Shown here piece by piece: positions 1 to 8,220 of a DNA stretch of 64,000 bases. Each line of letters begins with the position of its first letter. The stretch's first letter is position 1. The stretch is from CAYWXV01 sp964462535 (GTDB lineage Bacteria; Bacteroidota; Ignavibacteria; OLB7), in NCBI GenBank assembly GCA_964462535.1, contig CAYWXV010000002.1:124001-188000 (forward strand), given 5' to 3'. The notes beneath the pieces were generated by a model. That model saw only the letters and a list, made by a program, of their open reading frames with translations. It ran no database searches and had not been told where the DNA came from. The position numbers and the translations under genes are program-made.

Positions 1-318
1 AATCGCCTCTTCCTTGTAGTAGTCACCGAAGGACCAGTTCCCCAACATCTCGAAGAACGTGTGGTGGTACGTGTCATGCCCCACGTCCTCCAAGTCGTTG
101 TGTTTACCCGTTGCACGAATGCATTTCTGCGTATCAGCCGCGCGACTGTAGTCGCGCGTTCCGGTACCCAGGAACACATCCTTGAACTGGTTCATCCCCG
201 CATTCGTAAAGAAGAGCGTTGGATCTCCGTGCGGGATCACGGGCGCCGATGATACGATCGTGTGATCCTTTGATCGAAAGAAGTCGAGAAAGCTCTGACG
301 AATCTCGCGGGATGTCAT
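1..318 (-). CDS. alaS: Alanine--tRNA ligase, N-terminal 106 residues (runs off the window)
   Basis: The minus-strand frame from the ATG at 316-318 reads MTSREIRQSFLDFF, then GDPTLFFTNAGMNQFK, and later HHTFFEMLGNWSFGDYYK. These are the class II catalytic-core motifs of AlaRS (motif 1/2 region), which charges tRNA-Ala in the cytoplasm. The remainder, including the editing domain, lies beyond base 1. The gene is co-oriented with def and with tRNA-Ala(GGC), its own substrate, less than 1 kb upstream. The 114 nt between def and alaS show no gene and no convincing terminator, so the group may be co-transcribed. Identification is secure; the gene is only partial here. Confidence 0.95.
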   Translation of the reverse strand, partial: MTSREIRQSFLDFFRSKDHTIVSSAPVIPHGDPTLFFTNAGMNQFKDVFLGTGTRDYSRAADTQKCIRATGKHNDLEDVGHDTYHHTFFEMLGNWSFGDYYKEEAI

Positions 319-432
319 CGATGATTCCTTTGTGGATAGCAGTTCGCGGATAACACAGCGTGCATACGGTTGGGTGGACCGCACCGACTTTTGTGACGAC
401 TCGGCGCCTACTCGAAGTGAAGTAGCTTCAGG

Positions 433-984
433 CTACGTCTCCTCCGAATAGAGTGGATATCCGGCATCCACCTCCCCTCGTGAGATCGCCGTGAGCTGCC
501 TCTTAAGAAGTGCGCGTCTCATCGGCTTCAGGTGGTCAAAGAAGTAGATCCCATTCAGGTGATCGATTTCATGCTGCATTACACGCGCAAGCAGCTCATC
601 CACCTCCATTCGATGTTCCTTCATCTCGAGGTCGAAGAAGGTCACCTCGATAGCCGCCGGACGCACGACGTCAGCACGCAGGTCGGGGAGCGACAAACAG
701 CCCTCTTCGTAGGTCGCCTCATCGTCAGAGAAGGCGACGATCGTAGGGTTGATAAGCGTGAGCGGTCCGAGTGCTGCGTATTCCTCCATGTCGGAGAGGT
801 CGATTACCGTGAGCGTGTGGTCGCGACCGACCTGGTTGGCCGCCAGCCCGATCCCCTCAGCATTGTGCATCGTCTCGTGCATATCGGCCACGAGCGCCAC
901 CAGGTCGTCGGTGATCTCCTTCACCGTCGTGAGCTTCTGGCGGAGAATCGGATGATCATATGTATAGATGGGGAGAAGAGACAT
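433..984 (-). CDS. def: Peptide deformylase
   Basis: 183-residue peptide deformylase, which removes the formyl group from the N-terminal methionine of nascent proteins. All three family motifs are visible: GIGLAANQVG (motif 1, with the active-site Gln), EEGCLSLP (motif 2, metal-ligand Cys) and QHEIDHLNG (motif 3, two His ligands and the catalytic Glu). The length is typical. It follows tRNA-Asp by 80 nt on the same strand and precedes alaS. The ATG start at 982-984 agrees with the usual N-terminus (MSLLPIYTYDHPILR). Confidence 0.97.
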   Translation of the reverse strand: MSLLPIYTYDHPILRQKLTTVKEITDDLVALVADMHETMHNAEGIGLAANQVGRDHTLTVIDLSDMEEYAALGPLTLINPTIVAFSDDEATYEEGCLSLPDLRADVVRPAAIEVTFFDLEMKEHRMEVDELLARVMQHEIDHLNGIYFFDHLKPMRRALLKRQLTAISRGEVDAGYPLYSEET

Positions 985-1064
985 GTTCGAACATGGTCAA
1001 TTGGACAACAAACAAAACGACAATGCCGATCAACAGCAGGCTGCGATCGGCATCGACGTGGAAG

Positions 1065-1139
1065 CGGGATGGACGAGACTTGAACTCGCGACCTCCTGCG
1101 TGACAGGCAGGCGCTCTAACCAAACTGAGCTACCACCCC
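1065..1139 (-). tRNA. tRNA-Asp (GTC)
   Basis: Minus-strand cloverleaf of 75 nt. The acceptor strand GGGGTGG pairs with CCATCCC with one G-U. The D arm begins TAGCTC. The anticodon stem CCTGC/GCAGG closes the loop CTGTCAC, giving anticodon GTC. The T arm is GCGAG-TTCAAGT-CTCGT and the discriminator base is G. CCA is not encoded. Confidence 0.95.
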
Positions 1140-1187
1140 GGTTATCAACGGTAGAAGAGAGCGTTGAGAGAACCTCTTCCCCACATG

Positions 1188-1260
<73 letters not shown>

Positions 1261-1281
1261 TCAACCCGTCTGAAAGGGAAG

Positions 1282-1312
1282 CAAAAATACGGGTGACCCT
1301 ATGGGGATGCAA
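1282..1312 (-). promoter_or_regulatory. Bacteroidota-type promoter for the tRNA-Ala/tRNA-Asp/def transcript
   Basis: On the minus strand a TTG at 1312-1310, a 20-nt spacer and TATTTTTG at 1289-1282 match the Bacteroidota -33/-7 pattern (TTG, TAnnTTTG). The predicted start of transcription, about 1275, lies some 15 nt before the tRNA-Ala 5' end. An AT-rich block (1317-1340) lies just upstream. Confidence 0.6.
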
Positions 1313-1384
1313 CCGTTTTTTCTTAAGCAATTACTTTTTACCAGTCAATGTTCGTTGTCGTCGATCGGGCGGAAACTCCCTCCC

Positions 1385-1392
1385 TATCTTTG
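1385..1392 (+). promoter_or_regulatory. Candidate -7 element (TATCTTTG) upstream of the fused oxidoreductase
   Basis: TATCTTTG fits TAnnTTTG and ends 42 nt before the ATG at 1435. No TTG lies at the expected 19-21 nt spacing upstream, so the -33 half is missing or degenerate. Confidence 0.35.
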
Positions 1393-1434
1393 CACACCGA
1401 TCACGATGTGTAATTACGTCCCCTCACTACTCTA

Positions 1435-4400
1435 ATGACCTCTTCTACATCCCTCGACACATCCGTACCCATCACACTTGGCATCGACGGTTTCACGTTT
1501 GCAGATCTCTTCCACCCTCGCCGCCTCGCCGAACTCACCGACGTCTTCCACCAACGACTTCGTTCGACCGCGCCGGAGGTGTGGGAGCGATTTGAGAACT
1601 ATCGAGCCACGCTTGGCGAGGGGATGTCGCCGGAGGAGATTTCCGACGTCATCATACAGACCGCCCCGTTCCTGGGCGACTTCCTCTGCGACCTGTTCGA
1701 CACGCATGAGCGCCGCGCGGACAAGCGCGACGATGTGCTCCGCGATCAGACTATCACCGACTTCAAGCGGGACTTTGTCATCCGGCGGGTACTGAAGCGC
1801 TACAAATCGATCGAGGGGATAGATGCAGCTGCGGCGGATCGATTCTACCGCGCTGTCAAAGCGACGCTCTTCCCTGAAGAATTTCAGAAGCTCGACGAGG
1901 AGCGTGCCCTGGCGACAGTCGCGCTGCGGCTGGTCGACTTCGAGAAGGGTCTGAAGGCACCAGCAGACATGCCTGATGAAACGCGCGTTGCAGTCGCATC
2001 GCTAGCAAATCGGGCTGCCTCGCTGGATGGCCTGATTGACGGGGGCGGAGAGGCCGACATCGTTGCGTCTGTGCTTGGCGGTGTTGAGCAACTGGTCGCC
2101 AGCATGGTCCACGCTCCGGTCAATGGCCATGGGAAATGGCCCTCGATGGCCGTCCCTGGCTCTGTGGACTTCGCTTCCCTGGTCGACACGCGCATTGTGC
2201 CCGGAATGACCGAGGACTCCCACTGTGGACCAGCCGAGACCATGCGTCTGCGTGACGGCTTCAGGTTGACCGACTGGCGGTACGACGATCGTAAAGTGCA
2301 GACCGAAGTAGAGTATTGCATCTTCTGTCACGAGCGCGGTCGCGATTCCTGCTCGAAAGGGTTCCACGAAAAGGATGGTGGACTTAAGAAGAATCCTCTC
2401 GGTGTCCCTCTTACGGGGTGTCCTCTCGACGAGAAGATCTCCGAAATGAACTACCTGAAGCATCAGGGTGACGGGCTTGCCGGACTCGCGGTGGCGATGA
2501 TCGACAATCCCATGACGCCAGGGACCGGTCACCGGATCTGCAACGACTGCATGAAGGGCTGCATCTACCAGAAGCAAGACCCTGTCAACATTCCGCAGAT
2601 AGAGACGAATCTGTTGACGGAGGTGCTTGACTATCCGTGGGGCTTCGAGATCTACTCACTTCTTACACGCTGGAACCCACTCAATGTCAAGCGGCCCCAC
2701 CCTCTCCCCTACAACGGGAAGAAGATTCTGGTGGTGGGACTGGGTCCCGCGGGGTACACGCTTGCTCACTTCCTTATCAACGAGGGATTCGGGGTCGTCG
2801 GTATCGACGGCCTCAAGATCGAGCCGCTGCCAGTCGAGTATACCGGCACGAGGGATACGCCACCCACCCCGATTCGCGACTGGCGAAACGAGATTTACGA
2901 TGAGCTGAACGACCGCATCCTGCTGGGCTTTGGCGGAGTGTCCGAGTACGGAATTACAGTCCGTTGGGATAAGAACTTCCTGAAGGTCATTTACATAGCC
3001 CTTGCGCGACGCAACACGTTCAATTTCTACGGCGGCGTCAGATTCGGTGGTACCATTACCATCGAAGATGCGTGGGAGATGGGCTTCTCGCACATCGCCA
3101 TTGCAACAGGTGCCGGGAAGCCAACGCTTGTCCCGATGAAGCAGAATCTCCTGCGCGGCATTCGCCAGGCCAGCGACTTCTTGATGGCCCTTCAGCTTAC
3201 GGGCGCCTACAAACCGAAGGCCCTGGCGAATCTACAGGTCCGTCTTCCCGCAGTTGTGGTTGGTGGCGGACTGACCGGCATTGACACGGCGACGGAGTTA
3301 ATGGCGTACTATCCCGTTCAGGTGGAGCGTTTCCTGAAGCGAAGCGATGAACTGATTGGCGAGATTGGCCTGGACGCCTTTCTTGGTCGCTTCAGTGAAG
3401 AGGAACGAATCATCGTCAATGAGTTCCGCGATCACGGGATGCAGATCCGGGCCGAACGGGAGTCGGCCGCGGCTGAAGGACGTCCAGTAGACCTTGTGAA
3501 GCTCGTCAGATCGTGGGGGGGCGTTTCGCTCGTCTATCGCAAGAGCATGATTGACTCCCCCGCCTATCGCTTGAACCACGAGGAGATCATCAAGGCCCTC
3601 GAAGAGGGGATCTACTTCGTCGAGCGTCAATCACCGGCAGAGGCTATTCCGGATGAGTTCGGCGCCGTCAAGGCCATGGTGTTTGAAGGCCAACACCTCA
3701 ATGAGGAGGGGAAATGGCGAAGCACGGGTGTGATGACCGAAATGCCTGCACGATCGGTCATGATCGCCGCAGGCACGTCGCCGAACATCATCATCGGGCG
3801 AGAGAACCCTGGGACGTTCGAACTTGACAAGTGGGGGCAGTTCTTCGCACCCTATTCGGACGAGGTCGATTCGGTTGGCAACGTGCTTCTGAAGGCCGCA
3901 AACAACGGTACCGTCGGTTTCTTCACATCGTACAATGGCGGCGACAACCGATTGATCAGCTACTATGGAGACAATCATCCGAACTATGCCGGCAACGTCG
4001 TAAAGGCAATGGCTTCGGCACGCGATGGTTATCCCCACGTTGTCGGCCTCTTCAAGAAGGAACTGGAGTCGCTCGACCCGGCAGGTCAGGATGCGCGCGA
4101 CAACGACTGGCGGTCCTTCTGTGACTGGCTTGACAGCAGGCTCATTGCCACCGTGCACGAGGTCATCAGACTTACGCCGACTATCGTCGAAGTAGTTGTC
4201 CATGCTCCAATGGCCGCGGAGCGGTTCCGCCCTGGACAGTTCTATCGACTTCAGAACTTCGAGACGACGGCCACCCGCGTCGGCGACACGCCCCTGTTGA
4301 TGGAGGGAATAGCTCTCACAGGCGCCTGGGTTGACGTCGAGAAGGGATTGATGAGTACTATCGTCCTTGAGATGGGGACCAGTTCCCGTCTCTGCGGCAT

Positions 4401-5094
4401 GCTCAAGCCGGGAGAGAAGGTCGTGCTTATGGGACCGACTGGGGCACCCACCGAAATACCCAAGGACGAAGATGTCATTCTGTGCGGTGGGGGCCTTGGG
4501 AACGCCGTTCTCTTTTCGATCGGGAAGGCAATGCGGGAGAATGGTTGCCGCGTCGTCTATTTCGCCGGCTACAAGCTCGGAGAGGATGTGTACCACATTG
4601 ACGACGTGGAGGCATCAGCAGATCAGGTGATATGGAGTTCCGACGCCGGGGCGGAGATCACGCCCCGACGCCCCCAGGACCGATACATCCGCGGGAACAT
4701 CCTTCAAGCTATGAAGGCATGGGGGACGGGTGAACTCGGCGAGCAGGTTTTCGGTAGCAAGGAAGCGCGTCGGATTGTCGCGATCGGTTCTGATCGCATG
4801 ATGAACGCGATCCGTGAAGCGCGCCACGGCATGCTGAAGGATATCGTTGGCGAGCACGTTGGTATCGGATCCATCAACGCACCGATGCAGTGTATGATGA
4901 AGGAGGTGTGCGCGCAGTGTCTGCAGCGTCACGTGGACCCGGTGACGGGTGAGGAGAAGGGATTTGTCTTCACCTGCTTCAATCAGGACCAACACCTCGA
5001 CGAGGTCGATTTCGATTTCCTCAACTCTCGCCTGCGGGCCAACGGTGTTCTCGAAAAGGTGTCGAACATGTGGCTGGACCATTTGCTCAAATGA
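1435..5094 (+). CDS. Large fused FAD/Fe-S NAD(P) oxidoreductase (GltD/NfnB-like plus PyrK/NfnA-like)
   Basis: 1219 residues. Residues 1-280 are a mostly helical N-terminus that I do not recognise. Residues 295-400 hold clustered cysteines (CIFCHERG, CPLDEK, CNDCMKGC) like the Fe-S entry domain of GltD proteins. A first dinucleotide fold starts near 431 (ILVVGLGPAG) and a second near 606 (VVVGGGLTG). From about 900 on there is a ferredoxin-reductase-like part: FAD-binding PGQFYRL near 932, NAD-binding CGGGLGN near 1017, and a CMMKEVCAQC...C [2Fe-2S] motif at 1153, as in PyrK. The order matches a single-chain fusion of the two subunit types found in Nfn transhydrogenases. The actual electron donor and acceptor cannot be read from the sequence. 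The stop overlaps the next gene as ATGA. Confidence 0.75.
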   Translation: MTSSTSLDTSVPITLGIDGFTFADLFHPRRLAELTDVFHQRLRSTAPEVWERFENYRATLGEGMSPEEISDVIIQTAPFLGDFLCDLFDTHERRADKRDDVLRDQTITDFKRDFVIRRVLKRYKSIEGIDAAAADRFYRAVKATLFPEEFQKLDEERALATVALRLVDFEKGLKAPADMPDETRVAVASLANRAASLDGLIDGGGEADIVASVLGGVEQLVASMVHAPVNGHGKWPSMAVPGSVDFASLVDTRIVPGMTEDSHCGPAETMRLRDGFRLTDWRYDDRKVQTEVEYCIFCHERGRDSCSKGFHEKDGGLKKNPLGVPLTGCPLDEKISEMNYLKHQGDGLAGLAVAMIDNPMTPGTGHRICNDCMKGCIYQKQDPVNIPQIETNLLTEVLDYPWGFEIYSLLTRWNPLNVKRPHPLPYNGKKILVVGLGPAGYTLAHFLINEGFGVVGIDGLKIEPLPVEYTGTRDTPPTPIRDWRNEIYDELNDRILLGFGGVSEYGITVRWDKNFLKVIYIALARRNTFNFYGGVRFGGTITIEDAWEMGFSHIAIATGAGKPTLVPMKQNLLRGIRQASDFLMALQLTGAYKPKALANLQVRLPAVVVGGGLTGIDTATELMAYYPVQVERFLKRSDELIGEIGLDAFLGRFSEEERIIVNEFRDHGMQIRAERESAAAEGRPVDLVKLVRSWGGVSLVYRKSMIDSPAYRLNHEEIIKALEEGIYFVERQSPAEAIPDEFGAVKAMVFEGQHLNEEGKWRSTGVMTEMPARSVMIAAGTSPNIIIGRENPGTFELDKWGQFFAPYSDEVDSVGNVLLKAANNGTVGFFTSYNGGDNRLISYYGDNHPNYAGNVVKAMASARDGYPHVVGLFKKELESLDPAGQDARDNDWRSFCDWLDSRLIATVHEVIRLTPTIVEVVVHAPMAAERFRPGQFYRLQNFETTATRVGDTPLLMEGIALTGAWVDVEKGLMSTIVLEMGTSSRLCGMLKPGEKVVLMGPTGAPTEIPKDEDVILCGGGLGNAVLFSIGKAMRENGCRVVYFAGYKLGEDVYHIDDVEASADQVIWSSDAGAEITPRRPQDRYIRGNILQAMKAWGTGELGEQVFGSKEARRIVAIGSDRMMNAIREARHGMLKDIVGEHVGIGSINAPMQCMMKEVCAQCLQRHVDPVTGEEKGFVFTCFNQDQHLDEVDFDFLNSRLRANGVLEKVSNMWLDHLLK

Positions 5095-5906
5095 CCTCTA
5101 TTCTCTCGATCATCACTCTTGCCATCCTGATCACTGGCTGCGGCGGCGCCGAATCCGCCAGTGACGGGAAGACATCTGACTCCGCAAGCAAGGCGGGCGG
5201 CGCTCCGTCGACGCAGGCGACGGGCACGCAATCTCCTGTTCCGCAGATGCCTACTGCGGGTGAAGCGACGCGTTGGGACACCCTCCCGCCCATTGCTGTC
5301 GCCCCCCCCGCATTGCAAGCCGACACCATCCCACTACGGACGCCGGAGGGAACTCCGGCTCGGTATGGCGTCGCATCGGCACGTCTATTCGGGCGATTCA
5401 GCGGAGACGCACGTGGGACCAGGACCGTGATCTTCGATCAGTGGGGGCTTCGTGAGCGAAAGGAGGAGAACATCGCACCCTGGCCCGAGACGAAATCGGT
5501 GGCGATAAACAACACCATCTTCATCACGACCCGTGAGTCGCAGGCCTACGCCGACATGCGCACGAGGCGTGGGTTCCGTCGTGCAATAAACGGTGTCCAG
5601 CCATACGAGAACGACCCAGCGTCAAAGACGGTCTCTTTTGGCGACTGGATTGCGAGGAGAACCGAGGCGAGGCGGTTGGAGGACACGGTCATTGCGGGGT
5701 ATCACACGAAGGTATTTCAGAGGGAACAGAACGGGGTGATCTCGACGATCTGGGTCTGGCGGGGATTGCCGATAAGAGAGTTGACGGAAGTCCGCGCGCA
5801 GGGCGTTCGCTACCTGTTCGAGCCACTCACAATCGACGTTGGCGTTTCCACAGACGACACAACATTCCAGTTCCCCGCCGGGTATGAGATCAGTCCGTAC
5901 AAATAG
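5091..5906 (+). CDS. Uncharacterised lipoprotein
   Basis: 271 residues from the ATG at 5091, which overlaps the stop of the preceding gene (ATGA). A GTG at 5070 would only add residues ahead of the signal peptide. The N-terminus is a short hydrophobic segment followed by lipobox LITGC, so it is a lipoprotein. After a Ser/Pro-rich linker there is a compact domain with alternating strands (SARLFGRFSGDARGTRTV, IFDQWGLRERKEEN), and a late segment GYHTKVFQREQNG. This is reminiscent of DUF4412-like envelope proteins but not assignable. It is probably translationally coupled to the large oxidoreductase; whether the functions are linked is unknown. Confidence 0.7.
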   Translation: MTSILSIITLAILITGCGGAESASDGKTSDSASKAGGAPSTQATGTQSPVPQMPTAGEATRWDTLPPIAVAPPALQADTIPLRTPEGTPARYGVASARLFGRFSGDARGTRTVIFDQWGLRERKEENIAPWPETKSVAINNTIFITTRESQAYADMRTRRGFRRAINGVQPYENDPASKTVSFGDWIARRTEARRLEDTVIAGYHTKVFQREQNGVISTIWVWRGLPIRELTEVRAQGVRYLFEPLTIDVGVSTDDTTFQFPAGYEISPYK

Positions 5907-5921
5907 CGCGGGTGTGATTGG

Positions 5922-6926
5922 TCAAATGACCACGATGAGGTGATAGAGATACCAAAGAGGTGCGACGAAGAGCAGGCTGTCGAAACGATCCAGAACGCCT
6001 CCGTGCCCGGGGATGATGTTCGACGAGTCCTTTGCCCCCACGTCGCGCTTTAGGTGACTCTCGGCCAGATCACCAATCTGACCACCAACAGCTGCGAAAA
6101 GACCCAGCATCACAGCATCCCCAACGGAGAGGTACGGGAGAAACCAAAACCTCATTCCGATCATCGCTGCCACCGCCCCAACTCCCCCTCCCACCCCCCC
6201 TTCCCACGTCTTCTTCGGTGAAATGCGTCTGAAGAGAGGTGTCTTTCCGAAAGCCCGTCCGGCAAAGTAGGCCACGGAATCGCACGTCCATATCGACGCC
6301 ATCATTGCTGCCACCGCGAGCGCACCAACGCTCCCTGGATCAACGTCCGGAGATACGCGATGCAGATGGTCGACCATCACGACATCCCCTGCGAACATCG
6401 AGCGGAGGCCAAGCAACATTCCCAACGACAGCGACACGTAGACGACCCCGGCAATCGTAACGACATTGTCCCGCAATGGGCGACCATCGCTCCGATACAT
6501 GCCTGCAACGAGTGTGATCATCGTGCCGATCGAAAGAACTAGCACGACCAGGGGTAAATGGGCATTGCGGTAGATGAGTGGCGACGCTCCGGTGGTTTGA
6601 AGAGATGGCATGACCGCTTCAGCAACCCCACCAGCAAATGAAGCAAGCAACACAAGTCCAATCATCACACCTGCTCGTTTCATCGGGCGGGCACCTCCGG
6701 ATTCCGCAAGCCAGTAGAACTCAAGCAGAGCCGCCGTCCCAATCAGTGATACAAGCAGCACGAACGGGAGTCCACCCACCCACACGGTTGCCAGAACCAG
6801 CGGGATGGCTACGGCGGCAACGGCGATCCTCGTTGCCGCATTTCCAAAGCGACGTTCGAAGGGAGTTATTCCACGTGGCCATCCCGCGTTGGGAGTCGGC
6901 GCGACCGTCGATTCTGGGTCAGTCAT
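5922..6926 (-). CDS. cdsA: Phosphatidate cytidylyltransferase
   Basis: 334 residues from the ATG at 6924-6926 (MTDPESTVAPTP). The longer open frame upstream translates to low-quality Ser/Arg-rich sequence that is antisense to its neighbour, so it is excluded. The enzyme makes CDP-diacylglycerol from phosphatidate and CTP at the inner membrane, the branch point for phospholipids. Several hydrophobic helices are followed by the CdsA signature near the C-terminus: SHLKRDVGAKD, then PGHGGVLDRFDS. The start overlaps the DUF2007 gene by 8 nt. It converges on the lipoprotein gene with only 15 nt between. Confidence 0.95.
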   Translation of the reverse strand: MTDPESTVAPTPNAGWPRGITPFERRFGNAATRIAVAAVAIPLVLATVWVGGLPFVLLVSLIGTAALLEFYWLAESGGARPMKRAGVMIGLVLLASFAGGVAEAVMPSLQTTGASPLIYRNAHLPLVVLVLSIGTMITLVAGMYRSDGRPLRDNVVTIAGVVYVSLSLGMLLGLRSMFAGDVVMVDHLHRVSPDVDPGSVGALAVAAMMASIWTCDSVAYFAGRAFGKTPLFRRISPKKTWEGGVGGGVGAVAAMIGMRFWFLPYLSVGDAVMLGLFAAVGGQIGDLAESHLKRDVGAKDSSNIIPGHGGVLDRFDSLLFVAPLWYLYHLIVVI

Positions 6927-7296
6927 CGGAGCCAGACGCAAATGGTTCAGGGTGGCCGTTACCGAACGGAGGGTTGGGCGAGACGGGGAGCTGAAGCAAC
7001 AGATCGGCCTGGGCGAAGAGATGCTCAGGCACGAACACCTTGGCAATGGCCAGCGCACCCACAGTGAAGTTCCGTGTAGTGTCCACCTGCGAGAGCACGA
7101 CGGCCGGGATGCCGTCAGCCTGCAATCTTCCCGCAATCAACCGCGCCTCGATCTCGCTGCTCACCTCGCGCACGATTCTCCACTCAAACGTCTCATCAAT
7201 CTCGTCCAGCTCAACTTCACGAAGATCCGCCTGGCACCATGGGCAGGTGTCAACATCTTCGGGGACAGCGTGCAAACAATTCGCGCATTGGATCAT
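6919..7296 (-). CDS. Zinc-ribbon plus DUF2007 (putative signal-transducing) protein
   Basis: 125 residues. An N-terminal zinc ribbon is built from CANC (residues 4-7) and CPWC (18-21). It is followed by a ferredoxin-like alpha/beta domain (WRIVREVSSEIEARLIAGRLQADGI, then a VPEHLFAQAD helix) characteristic of DUF2007, the 'putative prokaryotic signal transducing protein' family. That family's molecular role is not established. The C-terminal tail is Pro/Gly-rich. The gene is upstream of and overlaps cdsA, so the two are probably coupled, and it is divergent from the GldL-like gene across 69 nt. Confidence 0.75.
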   Translation of the reverse strand: MIQCANCLHAVPEDVDTCPWCQADLREVELDEIDETFEWRIVREVSSEIEARLIAGRLQADGIPAVVLSQVDTTRNFTVGALAIAKVFVPEHLFAQADLLLQLPVSPNPPFGNGHPEPFASGSDD

Positions 7297-7365
7297 GCGG
7301 CAAAGATCCCTAAAAGCACCGAACCGGGGCGCTCACGGAAATGGAATTGGTATTTTCAACGATTC

Positions 7366-8220
7366 ATGAAACAGCAGACGATTTCAAACCTGGCCTCCCC
7401 GACCGGACGCGCTGTCTATCAGAACCTCTGGCACGATCTCGTGATCGAGCGCCGTGATGCCGTCGTTCCATCGTTAGCACGACTATGGCGGACCGCATCG
7501 TTTGGGACGGAAGTCCGCATTGTGTCAACGGACGAGACGTTCGCCGTCAGCCACAGACTCGGGCTCCGTCAGGGGACACGACTGTTCATGGAAGAGGTTG
7601 TCGTCCGCCATTACTACAACAACGTACAGGCCCTCGTCTACCTTGGGGCAGTAATCCTCCTGGTCTTCCTTGGACTTCGGTTTGCCGGAATCCTGTCAGA
7701 AGAGGTAGCGTTGATCGGGATTGGCGTCGAGGCAATCATGCTTCTGCTTCTGTTCACCGTACTCTTTTATGCGCCGGAAGAGTCGGTCGAGGTGAACGGG
7801 TTGGCAATCGCGGATCCCAGTGATCCTGTTGATGGGGGAGCAGAGAGCGAGCGAGAGGACAACCGGGAGATTGTCGGAGAGGTGTTGAGGGAGATAGAGG
7901 AGATCGGCAGCACATATGCCTCTCTTGCGATGAAGATGGAGGCGCTGATGAAGTCGCAGGACGAGAATCTAAAAGAACTCGCGCGACGCGTCTCTGCGAT
8001 CCAGGGCTTGAACCTCCTGGAGTCGCACGCGGAGCGATTGGAAACGACAAATACCCTGTTAGCACAGCTTGTTGGGGCCATTGAGGGTATGAATGGTCGC
8101 ATCGACATGATGTTCGGGAAGGAAATCGAGTTCCACGTACGGCGTGAAATCGAGGCGATGGTTCAGCGAGGCACGACCGGCACACCACCGGCCAATCGAA
8201 GCGAAGGGGGAGCGGGATGA
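7366..8220 (+). CDS. Putative GldL-like motor stator protein (two TM helices, coiled-coil tail)
   Basis: 284 residues from the ATG at 7366. The upstream extension of the frame is antisense to cdsA/DUF2007 and is excluded. Residues 1-86 are soluble. TM1 is about 87-108 and TM2 about 114-135. The remainder, 150-284, is an acidic coiled-coil-prone cytoplasmic tail. TM2 carries G-I-G-V-E-A (Glu122), closely resembling the GxGxEA segment of GldL/PorL, whose TM2 glutamate is the proposed proton carrier in the T9SS/gliding motor. The 86-residue extension before TM1 is unlike classical GldL. The TGA overlaps the next start (ATGA), and the next protein looks GldM-like. Homology is inferred from topology and motif, not from a search. 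Confidence 0.55.
   Translation: MKQQTISNLASPTGRAVYQNLWHDLVIERRDAVVPSLARLWRTASFGTEVRIVSTDETFAVSHRLGLRQGTRLFMEEVVVRHYYNNVQALVYLGAVILLVFLGLRFAGILSEEVALIGIGVEAIMLLLLFTVLFYAPEESVEVNGLAIADPSDPVDGGAESEREDNREIVGEVLREIEEIGSTYASLAMKMEALMKSQDENLKELARRVSAIQGLNLLESHAERLETTNTLLAQLVGAIEGMNGRIDMMFGKEIEFHVRREIEAMVQRGTTGTPPANRSEGGAG

Noticed and set aside
5070..5090. GTG start for the lipoprotein after the large oxidoreductase
   Set aside because: It would place seven residues before the signal peptide; the ATG at 5091 gives a normal lipoprotein N-terminus and a typical ATGA overlap.
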